Shown here: in pieces, positions 7,982-12,360 of the stretch
Layout of the letters: the number at the start of each line of letters is the position of its first letter
Position numbering within the stretch: position 1 is the stretch's first letter
Assembly (NCBI GenBank): GCA_002313415.1
Contig: DCBH01000134.1
Coordinates: 1 to 12,360 of the forward strand
Direction of reading: 5' to 3'
DNA length: 12,360 bases
DNA from: Flavobacteriales bacterium UBA1112
Lineage (GTDB): Bacteria; Bacteroidota; Bacteroidia; Flavobacteriales_D; Sanyastnellaceae
Position numbers and translations under genes: made by a program
Notes under the pieces: model-generated
What the model was told of the DNA's origin: nothing
Databases searched by the model: none
Seen by the model: only the letters and a program-made list of their open reading frames with translations

Positions 7982-8173
7982 ATGTTAAGCATTCAAGTCA
8001 AAGAGGGAGACAACATCGAACGTGCCCTCAAGCAATTCAAGAAAAAGTTTGACCAAACGAAGACGATGAAGCAGCTTCGGACCCGCAGAGAATTCGTAAA
8101 ACCGAGTGTCATCAATCGAAATACGAGAAAGAAGGCAGTTTATAAGAATGGTCTGAATTTGAAGTCTGAATGA
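7982..8173 (+). CDS. rpsU: 30S ribosomal protein bS21
   Basis: bS21 is a small basic protein of the 30S platform near the 3' end of 16S rRNA. In Bacteroidota it is known to help hide the anti-Shine-Dalgarno sequence, so it affects start-site choice globally. The 63-residue product begins MLSIQVKEGDNIERALKQFK, the family signature, and continues with the basic KKKFDQTKTMKQLRTRREFVKPS segment; the length is normal for the phylum. It has its own promoter at 7906-7934. No AGGAGG-like sequence lies in the 20 bases before the ATG, although rpsU of some flavobacteria is reported to be one of the few genes with a strong Shine-Dalgarno used for autoregulation. A terminator-like element follows before xerC. 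Confidence 0.95.
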   Translation: MLSIQVKEGDNIERALKQFKKKFDQTKTMKQLRTRREFVKPSVINRNTRKKAVYKNGLNLKSE

Positions 8174-8184
8174 CATAATTCATA

Positions 8185-8205
8185 GACATAATATTTTGTT
8201 ATGTC
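8185..8205 (+). repeat. Inverted repeat GACATAA/TTATGTC after rpsU
   Basis: GACATAA (8185-8191), a seven-base loop, and TTATGTC (8199-8205) form a perfect 7-bp stem. A further direct copy of GACATAA overlaps the rpsU stop at 8172-8178, allowing an alternative pairing with the same 3' arm. It is AT-rich and has no U tract of its own. Confidence 0.6.
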
Positions 8206-8226
8206 GATAAAAAGAGTGATATTGCC

Positions 8227-8249
8227 GGCGCTTTATCGCCTTTTTTTTT
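8227..8249 (+). terminator. Probable intrinsic terminator after rpsU
   Basis: GGCG (8227-8230), a six-base loop, and CGCC (8237-8240) are followed directly by nine T residues (8241-8249). The stem is short but all GC. An alternative, larger fold pairs CGATAAA (8205-8211) with TTTATCG (8232-8238). The U tract ends ten bases before the TTG start of xerC, so termination here would separate rpsU from xerC. Confidence 0.6.
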
Positions 8250-8258
8250 GCCGAAACT

Positions 8259-9158
8259 TTGACCCAAGCGCCGCAGCATATCACCAAGTTCCTGGATTAT
8301 CTCCAGAAGGAAAGGCGTGGTTCTGACCACACGATTAGATGTTATAAGTCAGATTTGAATCAAATGCAGCGCTTCATGGATGAAGCCTATGAGGTGAGCG
8401 ATTTGACAATCGTTGAGACAGATTGGATTCGATCTTGGGTCGTGGCTTTGGTGAAGGCTGGCAAATCGCCGAGAACCATACACAGGAAGGTCAGCGTTTA
8501 CCGCACCTTCGTGAAATACGCTCGTCGCCAGGGACACATGGCATCCAATCCCACGGAATCAATTGTTCTTCCCAAATTGGAAAAGCGCATGCCTGAGGTC
8601 GTTCCTGAACATGCGATGAATAAGCTTTTCTCAGAGGAGGTTTTTGCCTTTGATTGGCAAGGTCGGAGAGACCGAAGCATGATTGCACTGCTCTACGAGA
8701 CGGGAATCAGAATGAGTGAGTTGATCGGGTTGAAAGTTGGGGACATCAATGGTGCGAGAAAAGAACTTCGGGTTTATGGAAAGGGCAGGAAAGAGAGGGT
8801 TTTGCCGCTGCTGCCCGCGACGCTTGAGAGCATCATGCAACACGTGATGGATCGCCCTGTAGGCGGAGATGACTTGTTTGTTACAGATGCCGGAAGCTCT
8901 CTGTATCCGTCGTTTGTTTATCGCAGGGTGAATTATTACCTTGGTGAGGTGAGTTCTCTGCAGCAATGCAGTCCTCACGTTCTTCGGCATACGTTTGCAA
9001 CCCACTTGTTGAACAGGGGAGCCGAATTGGCAGCCGTGAAAGATCTCTTAGGTCATGCCAGTTTGTCATCTACACAAGTGTATACCCAGCACACGACAGC
9101 AAGGCTGAAGGAGTTTCACAACGCTTCTCCGCTGAACAAGAGGTCAACGGGGGAGTAA
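8259..9158 (+). CDS. xerC: Tyrosine recombinase XerC (chromosome dimer resolution)
   Basis: This is a cytoplasmic site-specific recombinase that with a XerD partner resolves chromosome dimers at dif. The 299-residue product has a SAM-like N-terminal DNA-binding domain (about 6-92) and a catalytic domain from about 115. The full catalytic set is visible: Arg151 (ETGIRMSEL), Lys175 (VYGKGRKER), His240 and Arg243 (HVLRHTFATHL), His266 (LLGHASL) and Tyr275 (TQVYTQH). An in-frame stop at 8217-8219 and the lack of any ATG or GTG before the conserved core make TTG at 8259 the only reasonable start. The location between rpsU and hpf is conserved in Flavobacteriia, so this is the housekeeping enzyme, not an element-borne integrase. 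The start codon lies ten bases after a U tract, a tight spacing. Confidence 0.92.
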   Translation: MTQAPQHITKFLDYLQKERRGSDHTIRCYKSDLNQMQRFMDEAYEVSDLTIVETDWIRSWVVALVKAGKSPRTIHRKVSVYRTFVKYARRQGHMASNPTESIVLPKLEKRMPEVVPEHAMNKLFSEEVFAFDWQGRRDRSMIALLYETGIRMSELIGLKVGDINGARKELRVYGKGRKERVLPLLPATLESIMQHVMDRPVGGDDLFVTDAGSSLYPSFVYRRVNYYLGEVSSLQQCSPHVLRHTFATHLLNRGAELAAVKDLLGHASLSSTQVYTQHTTARLKEFHNASPLNKRSTGE

Positions 9159-9170
9159 ACCCGTTGCTCG

Positions 9171-9455
9171 ATGCAAGTACAGATTCATTCCATTCATTTC
9201 GACGCCGATCAATCGTTGTTGGAATTCATCAGGGTCAAGTTGGATAAGCTTTTGACCTACAACAATGAAATCCAAAATTGTGAGGTCTTTTTACGCATAG
9301 AAAAGGGCGACAATCGCGAGAATAAAGTCGTTGAAGTCAAGGCCCATATTCCTGGCAAGGACCTATTCGCCAAAAAGAGGTCGGTCAGTTTCGAAGCAGC
9401 CATGGACGAGGTGCATGAAGCCTTGAGGCGACAGGCGATGAAGGTGCATCCCTGA
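9171..9455 (+). CDS. hpf: Ribosome hibernation-promoting factor, short form
   Basis: The 94-residue product matches the S30AE/HPF-RaiA fold. It starts MQVQIHSIHFDADQSLLEFI, has the central charged region (EVFLRIEKGDNRENKVVEVK) and ends with FEAAMDEVHEALRRQAMKV. Family members bind the 30S decoding channel, block mRNA and tRNA, and promote 70S inactivation or 100S dimer formation in slow growth. It lacks the C-terminal dimerisation extension of long HPFs and so is the short type. It begins 12 bases after xerC and is probably co-transcribed with it. The tRNA-tuf promoter follows. Confidence 0.9.
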   Translation: MQVQIHSIHFDADQSLLEFIRVKLDKLLTYNNEIQNCEVFLRIEKGDNRENKVVEVKAHIPGKDLFAKKRSVSFEAAMDEVHEALRRQAMKVHP

Positions 9456-9495
9456 GCACGCTAAATCCCTAAAAATTTTCCTGCTGGAGCATGTG

Positions 9496-9524
9496 TTATC
9501 ACGTGGATTTCTTTCGTACATTTG
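9496..9524 (+). promoter_or_regulatory. Promoter of the tRNA-tuf operon
   Basis: TACATTTG at 9517-9524 is an exact match to the Bacteroidota TAnnTTTG element. TTA at 9496-9498, one base off TTG, lies 18 bases upstream. An A/T-rich run at about 9464-9480 could act as an UP element. Transcription would start near 9530, giving a leader of about 40 bases before the first tRNA. Confidence 0.65.
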
Positions 9525-9557
9525 CCGTCCTGAAATCCGGGAGGGTTCTTGTTGCCC

Positions 9558-9569
9558 TGTTCTTTGAAA
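9558..9569 (+). promoter_or_regulatory. boxA-like antitermination element
   Basis: TGTTCTTTGAAA resembles the E. coli boxA (TGCTCTTTAACA) and the GTTCTTTGA motif seen before rRNA genes in Bacteroidota. It lies four bases before the tRNA-Thr(TGT) 5' end and within the predicted transcript. By family knowledge boxA RNA binds NusB-NusE. Assignment is from sequence resemblance only. Confidence 0.5.
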
Positions 9570-9573
9570 TGTC

Positions 9574-9646
9574 GCCGGTGTAGCTCAGAGGCCAGAGCAG
9601 CTGATTTGTAATCAGCTGGCCGGGGGTTCGAATCCCTCCACCGGCT
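9574..9646 (+). tRNA. tRNA-Thr(TGT)
   Basis: The cloverleaf is complete. The acceptor pairs GCCGGTG with CACCGGC, the anticodon stem GCTGA/TCAGC encloses the loop TTTGTAA (anticodon TGT), and the T-loop is TTCGAAT with a GGGGG/CCCTC stem. The discriminator is T and CCA is not encoded. It is the first of four tandem tRNAs before tuf and reads ACN threonine codons, chiefly ACA. Confidence 0.96.
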
Positions 9647-9653
9647 CAATGTA

Positions 9654-9671
9654 CCAATCACGCATGATTGG
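9654..9671 (+). repeat. Hairpin between tRNA-Thr and tRNA-Tyr
   Basis: CCAATCA and TGATTGG form a perfect 7-bp stem around a CGCA loop, eight bases after the tRNA-Thr end. It has no U tract, so a terminator is unlikely; a processing signal between the tRNAs is possible. Confidence 0.5.
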
Positions 9672-9684
9672 GTGAATGCCTCAG

Positions 9685-9767
9685 GGGGGTACGCCGGAGT
9701 TGGAGAGCCGGGGCAGACTGTAAATCTGTTGTCTATGACTGAATAGGTTCGATTCCTATTACCCCCA
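9685..9767 (+). tRNA. tRNA-Tyr(GTA)
   Basis: This is a class II tRNA of 83 bases. The acceptor pairs GGGGGTA with TACCCCC, the anticodon loop is CTGTAAA (anticodon GTA), there is a long variable arm, and the T-loop is TTCGATT with an ATAGG/CCTAT stem. The discriminator is A. CCA follows directly at 9768-9770, so the 3' end may be encoded here, unlike in its neighbours. Confidence 0.95.
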
Positions 9768-9789
9768 CCATCTACACTCAGTTGTGCAA

Positions 9790-9862
9790 GCGGAAGTAGC
9801 TCAGTTGGTAGAGCATCAGCCTTCCAAGCTGAATGTCGCGAGTTCGAATCTCGTCTTCCGCT
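9790..9862 (+). tRNA. tRNA-Gly(TCC)
   Basis: The acceptor pairs GCGGAAG with CTTCCGC, and the anticodon stem TCAGC/GCTGA encloses CTTCCAA (anticodon TCC). The D-arm (GCTC...GAGC) and the T-loop TTCGAAT are standard. CCA is not encoded. It reads GGA and GGG glycine codons. Confidence 0.96.
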
Positions 9863-9869
9863 CTGTTCA

Positions 9870-9941
9870 GCCGATGTAGCTCAGGGGTAGAGCGCTTCCT
9901 TGGTAAGGAAGAGGTCACGGGTTCAATTCCCGTCATTGGCT
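9870..9941 (+). tRNA. tRNA-Thr(GGT)
   Basis: The acceptor pairs GCCGATG with CATTGGC (one G-T pair), and the anticodon stem CTTCC/GGAAG encloses TTGGTAA (anticodon GGT). The T-loop is TTCAATT. CCA is not encoded. It reads ACC and ACU and lies 52 bases before tuf; the gap is A-rich with no clear promoter, so tuf is probably read from the same transcript. Confidence 0.95.
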
Positions 9942-9993
9942 CCGAAAAAAAGAAATTAAAGAAAATCATTAACTAAATAAATCTTTCCAGACC

Positions 9994-11181
9994 ATGGCAA
10001 AGGAAACTTTCGACCGGTCGAAACCCCACGTCAACATCGGCACAATCGGCCACGTTGACCACGGGAAGACGACCCTCACGGCTGCAATCACCAAAGTGAT
10101 GGCAGACGCTGGTTTTAGCGAGGCTCGCTCGTTTGACCAAATCGACAATGCTCCAGAAGAAAAGGAGCGTGGAATTACCATCAACTCCTCTCACGTGGAG
10201 TACCAAACGGACAAGCGTCACTACGCTCACGTTGACTGTCCAGGTCACGCTGACTATGTCAAGAACATGGTGACGGGTGCCGCTCAAATGGATGGAGCCA
10301 TCCTCGTTGTCGCTGCAACGGACGGCCCCATGCCTCAAACGCGCGAGCACATTTTGCTTGGTCGCCAAGTAGGTGTACCTCGCATCGTGGTATTCATGAA
10401 CAAAGTCGATATGGTCGACGATCCAGAGTTGCTAGAGCTCGTTGAAATGGAAATTCGTGAATTGCTCTCATTCTATGAGTACGATGGTGACAATGGTCCC
10501 GTGGTCCAGGGCTCTGCTTTGGGTGCTTTGAATGGCGAACCCAAGTGGGTCGAGACGGTCATGAATCTCATGCAAGAAGTTGATACGTGGATTGAAATTC
10601 CACCACGTGAGAACGAAAAGCCGTTCTTGATGTCCATTGAGGACGTCTTCACGATCACTGGTCGTGGAACTGTAGCTACAGGTCGCATCGAAACTGGGGT
10701 CATCAACACAGCAGACGAGGTAGACATCATTGGAATGGCTGAGGAAAAGCTCAAGACCACGATTACTGGTGTGGAGATGTTCCGCAAGATTCTCGACCGG
10801 GGCGAGGCTGGTGACAATGTGGGTCTTCTGTTGCGCGGCATCGACAAGAAAGACATCCGTCGAGGCATGGTAATCGCTGCTCCAAATAGCATTACTCCGC
10901 ATACTCATTTTAAAGGTGAGGTCTACATCCTCAAAAAAGAAGAGGGTGGCCGTCATACGCCTTTCCACAACAAGTATCGTCCTCAGTTCTACTTCCGTAC
11001 TACGGATGTTACTGGCGAAATCACTTTGGAAGCCGGTCGTGAGATGGTCATGCCTGGTGACAACGTGACAATTGAGGTAAGTCTCATTGCACCAATTGCC
11101 ATGGACAAAGGCCTACGTTTTGCCATCCGTGAAGGTGGTCGTACTGTAGGTGCTGGCCAGGTGACTGAAATCCTTGCTTAA
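9994..11181 (+). CDS. tuf: Translation elongation factor Tu
   Basis: EF-Tu carries aminoacyl-tRNA to the ribosomal A site as a GTP complex. The 395-residue product has all GTPase motifs: GHVDHGKT (19-26), the RGITI switch-I segment with Thr62, DCPGH (81-85) with the catalytic histidine His85, NKVD (136-139), and SAL of the G5 loop. Domains 2 and 3 follow, with TGRGTVATGRIETG and the C-terminal GRTVGAGQVTEILA. The ATG at 9994 is preceded by an A-rich stretch rather than a Shine-Dalgarno, as usual for the phylum. It lies downstream of four tRNA genes and upstream of tRNA-Trp, secE and nusG, a conserved order. A long hairpin follows the gene. Confidence 0.98.
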   Translation: MAKETFDRSKPHVNIGTIGHVDHGKTTLTAAITKVMADAGFSEARSFDQIDNAPEEKERGITINSSHVEYQTDKRHYAHVDCPGHADYVKNMVTGAAQMDGAILVVAATDGPMPQTREHILLGRQVGVPRIVVFMNKVDMVDDPELLELVEMEIRELLSFYEYDGDNGPVVQGSALGALNGEPKWVETVMNLMQEVDTWIEIPPRENEKPFLMSIEDVFTITGRGTVATGRIETGVINTADEVDIIGMAEEKLKTTITGVEMFRKILDRGEAGDNVGLLLRGIDKKDIRRGMVIAAPNSITPHTHFKGEVYILKKEEGGRHTPFHNKYRPQFYFRTTDVTGEITLEAGREMVMPGDNVTIEVSLIAPIAMDKGLRFAIREGGRTVGAGQVTEILA

Positions 11182-11209
11182 GCGGGGTTTCAGTGCAGTC
11201 TGAACTCAA

Positions 11210-11244
11210 AAGAAGAAGGACTCTCTAGAGAGTACCTTCTTCTT
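11210..11244 (+). repeat. Long hairpin between tuf and tRNA-Trp
   Basis: AAGAAGAAGG (11210-11219) pairs with CCTTCTTCTT (11235-11244), and inside it ACTCTC/GAGAGT pair around a TA centre, with a single A bulge at 11234. The stem is about 15 bp. No T-run follows, and tRNA-Trp starts six bases later, so an RNA-processing or partial termination role is as likely as a classic terminator. Confidence 0.75.
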
Positions 11245-11250
11245 ACCTCT

Positions 11251-11323
11251 ACGGGCGTAGCTCAATTGGTAGAGTAGTGGTCTCCAAAACCATTGGTTGC
11301 AGGTTCGAGTCCTGCCGCCCGTG
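11251..11323 (+). tRNA. tRNA-Trp(CCA)
   Basis: The acceptor pairs ACGGGCG with CGCCCGT, and the anticodon stem GTGGT/ACCAT encloses CTCCAAA (anticodon CCA). The T-loop is TTCGAGT and the discriminator is G, the identity element for bacterial tRNA-Trp. CCA is not encoded. It sits between tuf and secE, as in many bacteria. Confidence 0.96.
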
Positions 11324-11338
11324 CAAAAACTGACAACA

Positions 11339-11557
11339 ATGTCTTCGTTAACTCAATATGTGCAAGCCTCCTTTCAAGAATTGCAGACCAAAGTGACTTG
11401 GCCTACTTGGCGTGAGTTGCAGGAGTCTTCGGTTCTTGTCTTCGTGGCAAGTTTGTTGATCGCTTTCATCGTTTCTGCGATGGATTGGGTCTTTGGAGTG
11501 AATGCTGCAGATTCCATGTGGTCTGGCGCAGTTGGTTTGTTATACCAACTCCTGTAA
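11339..11557 (+). CDS. secE: Preprotein translocase subunit SecE
   Basis: SecE is the small essential subunit that clamps SecY in the inner-membrane SecYEG channel. The 72-residue product has an amphipathic N-terminal helix, the conserved loop (ELQTKVTWPTWRELQESS, about 14-31) and one membrane helix (VLVFVASLLIAFIVSAMDWVF, about 32-52). This is the single-TM form found in most bacteria, unlike the three-TM E. coli protein. I chose ATG at 11339 because an upstream in-frame ATG at 11297 lies inside tRNA-Trp. The start is 15 bases after the tRNA and nusG follows 23 bases after the stop. Confidence 0.94.
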   Translation: MSSLTQYVQASFQELQTKVTWPTWRELQESSVLVFVASLLIAFIVSAMDWVFGVNAADSMWSGAVGLLYQLL

Positions 11558-11580
11558 TCGGTCTTAAGAGCCCCAATACG

Positions 11581-12132
11581 ATGAGTGAAATCGATAAAAA
11601 ATGGTATGTCGTCCGCGCTGTCAGCGGCCAGGAAAAGCGGGTGCAAGAAACCGTTGAAACGGAAATTGCGGCAGCCGGATTGCAAGACTACGTGGGTCAA
11701 GTTTTGATTCCTCTTGAGAAAGTATTCACCATTCGAAATGGCAAGAAGGTTTCCAAGGAGCGGAACTTGTTTCCAGGTTACGTCTACATCGAAGCTGCCC
11801 TCGTGGGAGAAGTTCCTCACATCATTCGCAACATCACCAACGTCATTGGTTTTCTTGGCGCTGAAAAACGAGGTGCCCCGATGCCTTTGCGACAAAACGA
11901 GGTGAATCGAATTTTGGGTGTGGTGGACGACATGGCTGACAGTGAAGAAGAAATCAACATACCGTACGTCGTGGGTGAACTTGTAAAAGTCACAGACGGG
12001 CCATTTAATGGATTCCACGGCAACATTGAAGATGTAAACGAAGAAAAGAAAAAACTGAAGGTTATGGTCAAAATCTTCGGGCGCAAGACGCCTGTGGAAC
12101 TTGGCTATCTCCAAGTAGAGAAAGAAAGCTAA
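11581..12132 (+). CDS. nusG: Transcription termination/antitermination factor NusG
   Basis: NusG binds the RNA polymerase clamp, affects pausing and Rho-dependent termination, and links transcription to the ribosome. The 183-residue product begins MSEIDKKWYVVRAVSGQEKRV, the standard NGN start. The NGN domain runs to about residue 110, with NLFPGYVYIEA (62-72), and the KOW domain spans about 132-183 with VGELVKVTDGPFNGFHG. The frame is open further upstream (to 11485), but that part overlaps secE, so ATG at 11581 is the start. The secE-nusG-rplK order is nearly universal. A 91-base gap leads to rplK. Confidence 0.97.
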   Translation: MSEIDKKWYVVRAVSGQEKRVQETVETEIAAAGLQDYVGQVLIPLEKVFTIRNGKKVSKERNLFPGYVYIEAALVGEVPHIIRNITNVIGFLGAEKRGAPMPLRQNEVNRILGVVDDMADSEEEINIPYVVGELVKVTDGPFNGFHGNIEDVNEEKKKLKVMVKIFGRKTPVELGYLQVEKES

Positions 12133-12160
12133 TAACTGGAACAGACACAGCCAAAACCTT

Positions 12161-12195
12161 CCCGCATTGTCCCTAAATGCTTCCCATTGCGCGGG
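12161..12195 (+). promoter_or_regulatory. Possible structured leader of rplK
   Basis: CCCGC (12161-12165) and GCGGG (12191-12195) can pair across 25 bases, followed by GGAGGACTG before the rplK start. Leaders of the L11 operon often carry a ribosomal protein L1 binding site in other bacteria. I see no decisive L1 motif, so this is a weak candidate. Confidence 0.3.
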
Positions 12196-12223
12196 TGGAG
12201 GACTGTTCAAATAAAAATGATCA

Positions 12224-12360
12224 ATGGCTAAAGAAGTAGCTGGACTTATCAAGCTGCAAATTCGCGGTGGAGCGGCCAATCCGTCACCTCCCGTGGGACC
12301 CGCTTTGGGTGCCAAGGGTGTGAATATCATGGAGTTCTGTAAGCAATTCAATGCGAGAAC
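12224..12360 (+). CDS. rplK: 50S ribosomal protein uL11 (partial, N-terminal part)
   Basis: The window ends 45 codons into this gene. The visible part (MAKEVAGLIKLQIRGGAANP, then SPPVGPALGAKGVNIMEFCKQFNAR) is the N-terminal domain of L11, with the proline-rich PPVGPALG segment that contacts the GTPase-associated centre of 23S rRNA and binds thiostrepton in other bacteria. L11 works with EF-G, EF-Tu and RelA at the ribosome stalk base. It lies 91 bases after nusG. rplA and the rest of the cluster are expected beyond the window. Confidence 0.97.
   Translation, partial: MAKEVAGLIKLQIRGGAANPSPPVGPALGAKGVNIMEFCKQFNAR

Noticed and set aside
8259..9158. Tyrosine recombinase as a sign of an integrated element
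   Set aside because: The gene is housekeeping XerC in a conserved neighbourhood. No att repeats, cargo genes or integrity breaks in the flanking tRNAs are seen.
9461..9969. Minus-strand short open frames across the tRNA cluster (for example peptides containing EIRTRDIQLGRL or WRDSNPRPADYKSAAL)
   Set aside because: These peptides are reverse complements of tRNA genes and are a known type of spurious hypothetical protein in databases.
11297..11338. Upstream in-frame extension of secE
   Set aside because: It lies inside tRNA-Trp, and the extra residues do not belong to SecE.
11485..11580. Upstream in-frame extension of nusG
   Set aside because: It overlaps secE, and the NGN domain starts at the ATG at 11581.
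11374..12351. Long open frame (325 codons) on the minus strand across secE, nusG and rplK
   Set aside because: It is entirely antisense to three highly conserved genes, has a low-complexity F/H/N-rich composition and resembles no family I know. It is a shadow of the codon pattern.
1..12360. Search for CRISPR arrays, retron or defence genes, toxin-antitoxin pairs, IS ends or phage genes
   Set aside because: No regularly spaced repeats, transposase or phage motifs are visible; the window is fully accounted for by core genes and short spacers.

Overview
The window is an ordinary stretch of core chromosome from a member of the Bacteroidota, most likely of the Flavobacteriia/Flavobacteriales type. 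Four things point there: the long AIR synthetase followed by RF1 and a type-2 OMP decarboxylase; the gene order rpsU - xerC - hpf - tRNA-Thr/Tyr/Gly/Thr - tuf - tRNA-Trp - secE - nusG - rplK; start regions that nearly all lack a Shine-Dalgarno sequence; and two good matches to the Bacteroidota sigma-A promoter (TTG ... TAnnTTTG). Base composition looks roughly balanced by eye, higher than in many AT-rich flavobacteria. Every gene I can support is on the + strand.

Layout. Bases 1-119 are the end of an OmpA-family envelope protein. Then come purM (purine synthesis), prfA (release factor 1) and pyrF (pyrimidine synthesis), tightly spaced. Next are a two-TM potassium channel with a cytoplasmic RCK regulatory part, an AGCS-family Na+/amino-acid symporter with an apparent signal peptide, a small membrane-anchored helix-hairpin-helix protein whose start overlaps the symporter, and an acyl-CoA dehydrogenase. 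From about 7900 onward the window is translation and expression machinery: rpsU with its own promoter, a XerC-type recombinase starting at TTG just after a terminator-like hairpin, a short hibernation factor, then a promoter and boxA-like leader driving four tRNA genes and tuf. A long hairpin separates tuf from tRNA-Trp, followed by secE, nusG and the start of rplK, the head of the usual rplKAJL-rpoBC cluster.

How it fits together. The right half is a growth-linked block: EF-Tu, tRNAs, S21, the hibernation factor, the SecE translocon subunit and NusG. The left half mixes nucleotide synthesis and translation termination with ion and amino-acid transport. I see no transposon, prophage, CRISPR array, defence island or novel multi-gene system. 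The items worth a second look are regulatory: the rpsU leader and 3' region, the boxA-like tRNA/tuf leader, the tuf/tRNA-Trp hairpin and the rplK leader. The uncharacterised HHH protein is the least understood gene.
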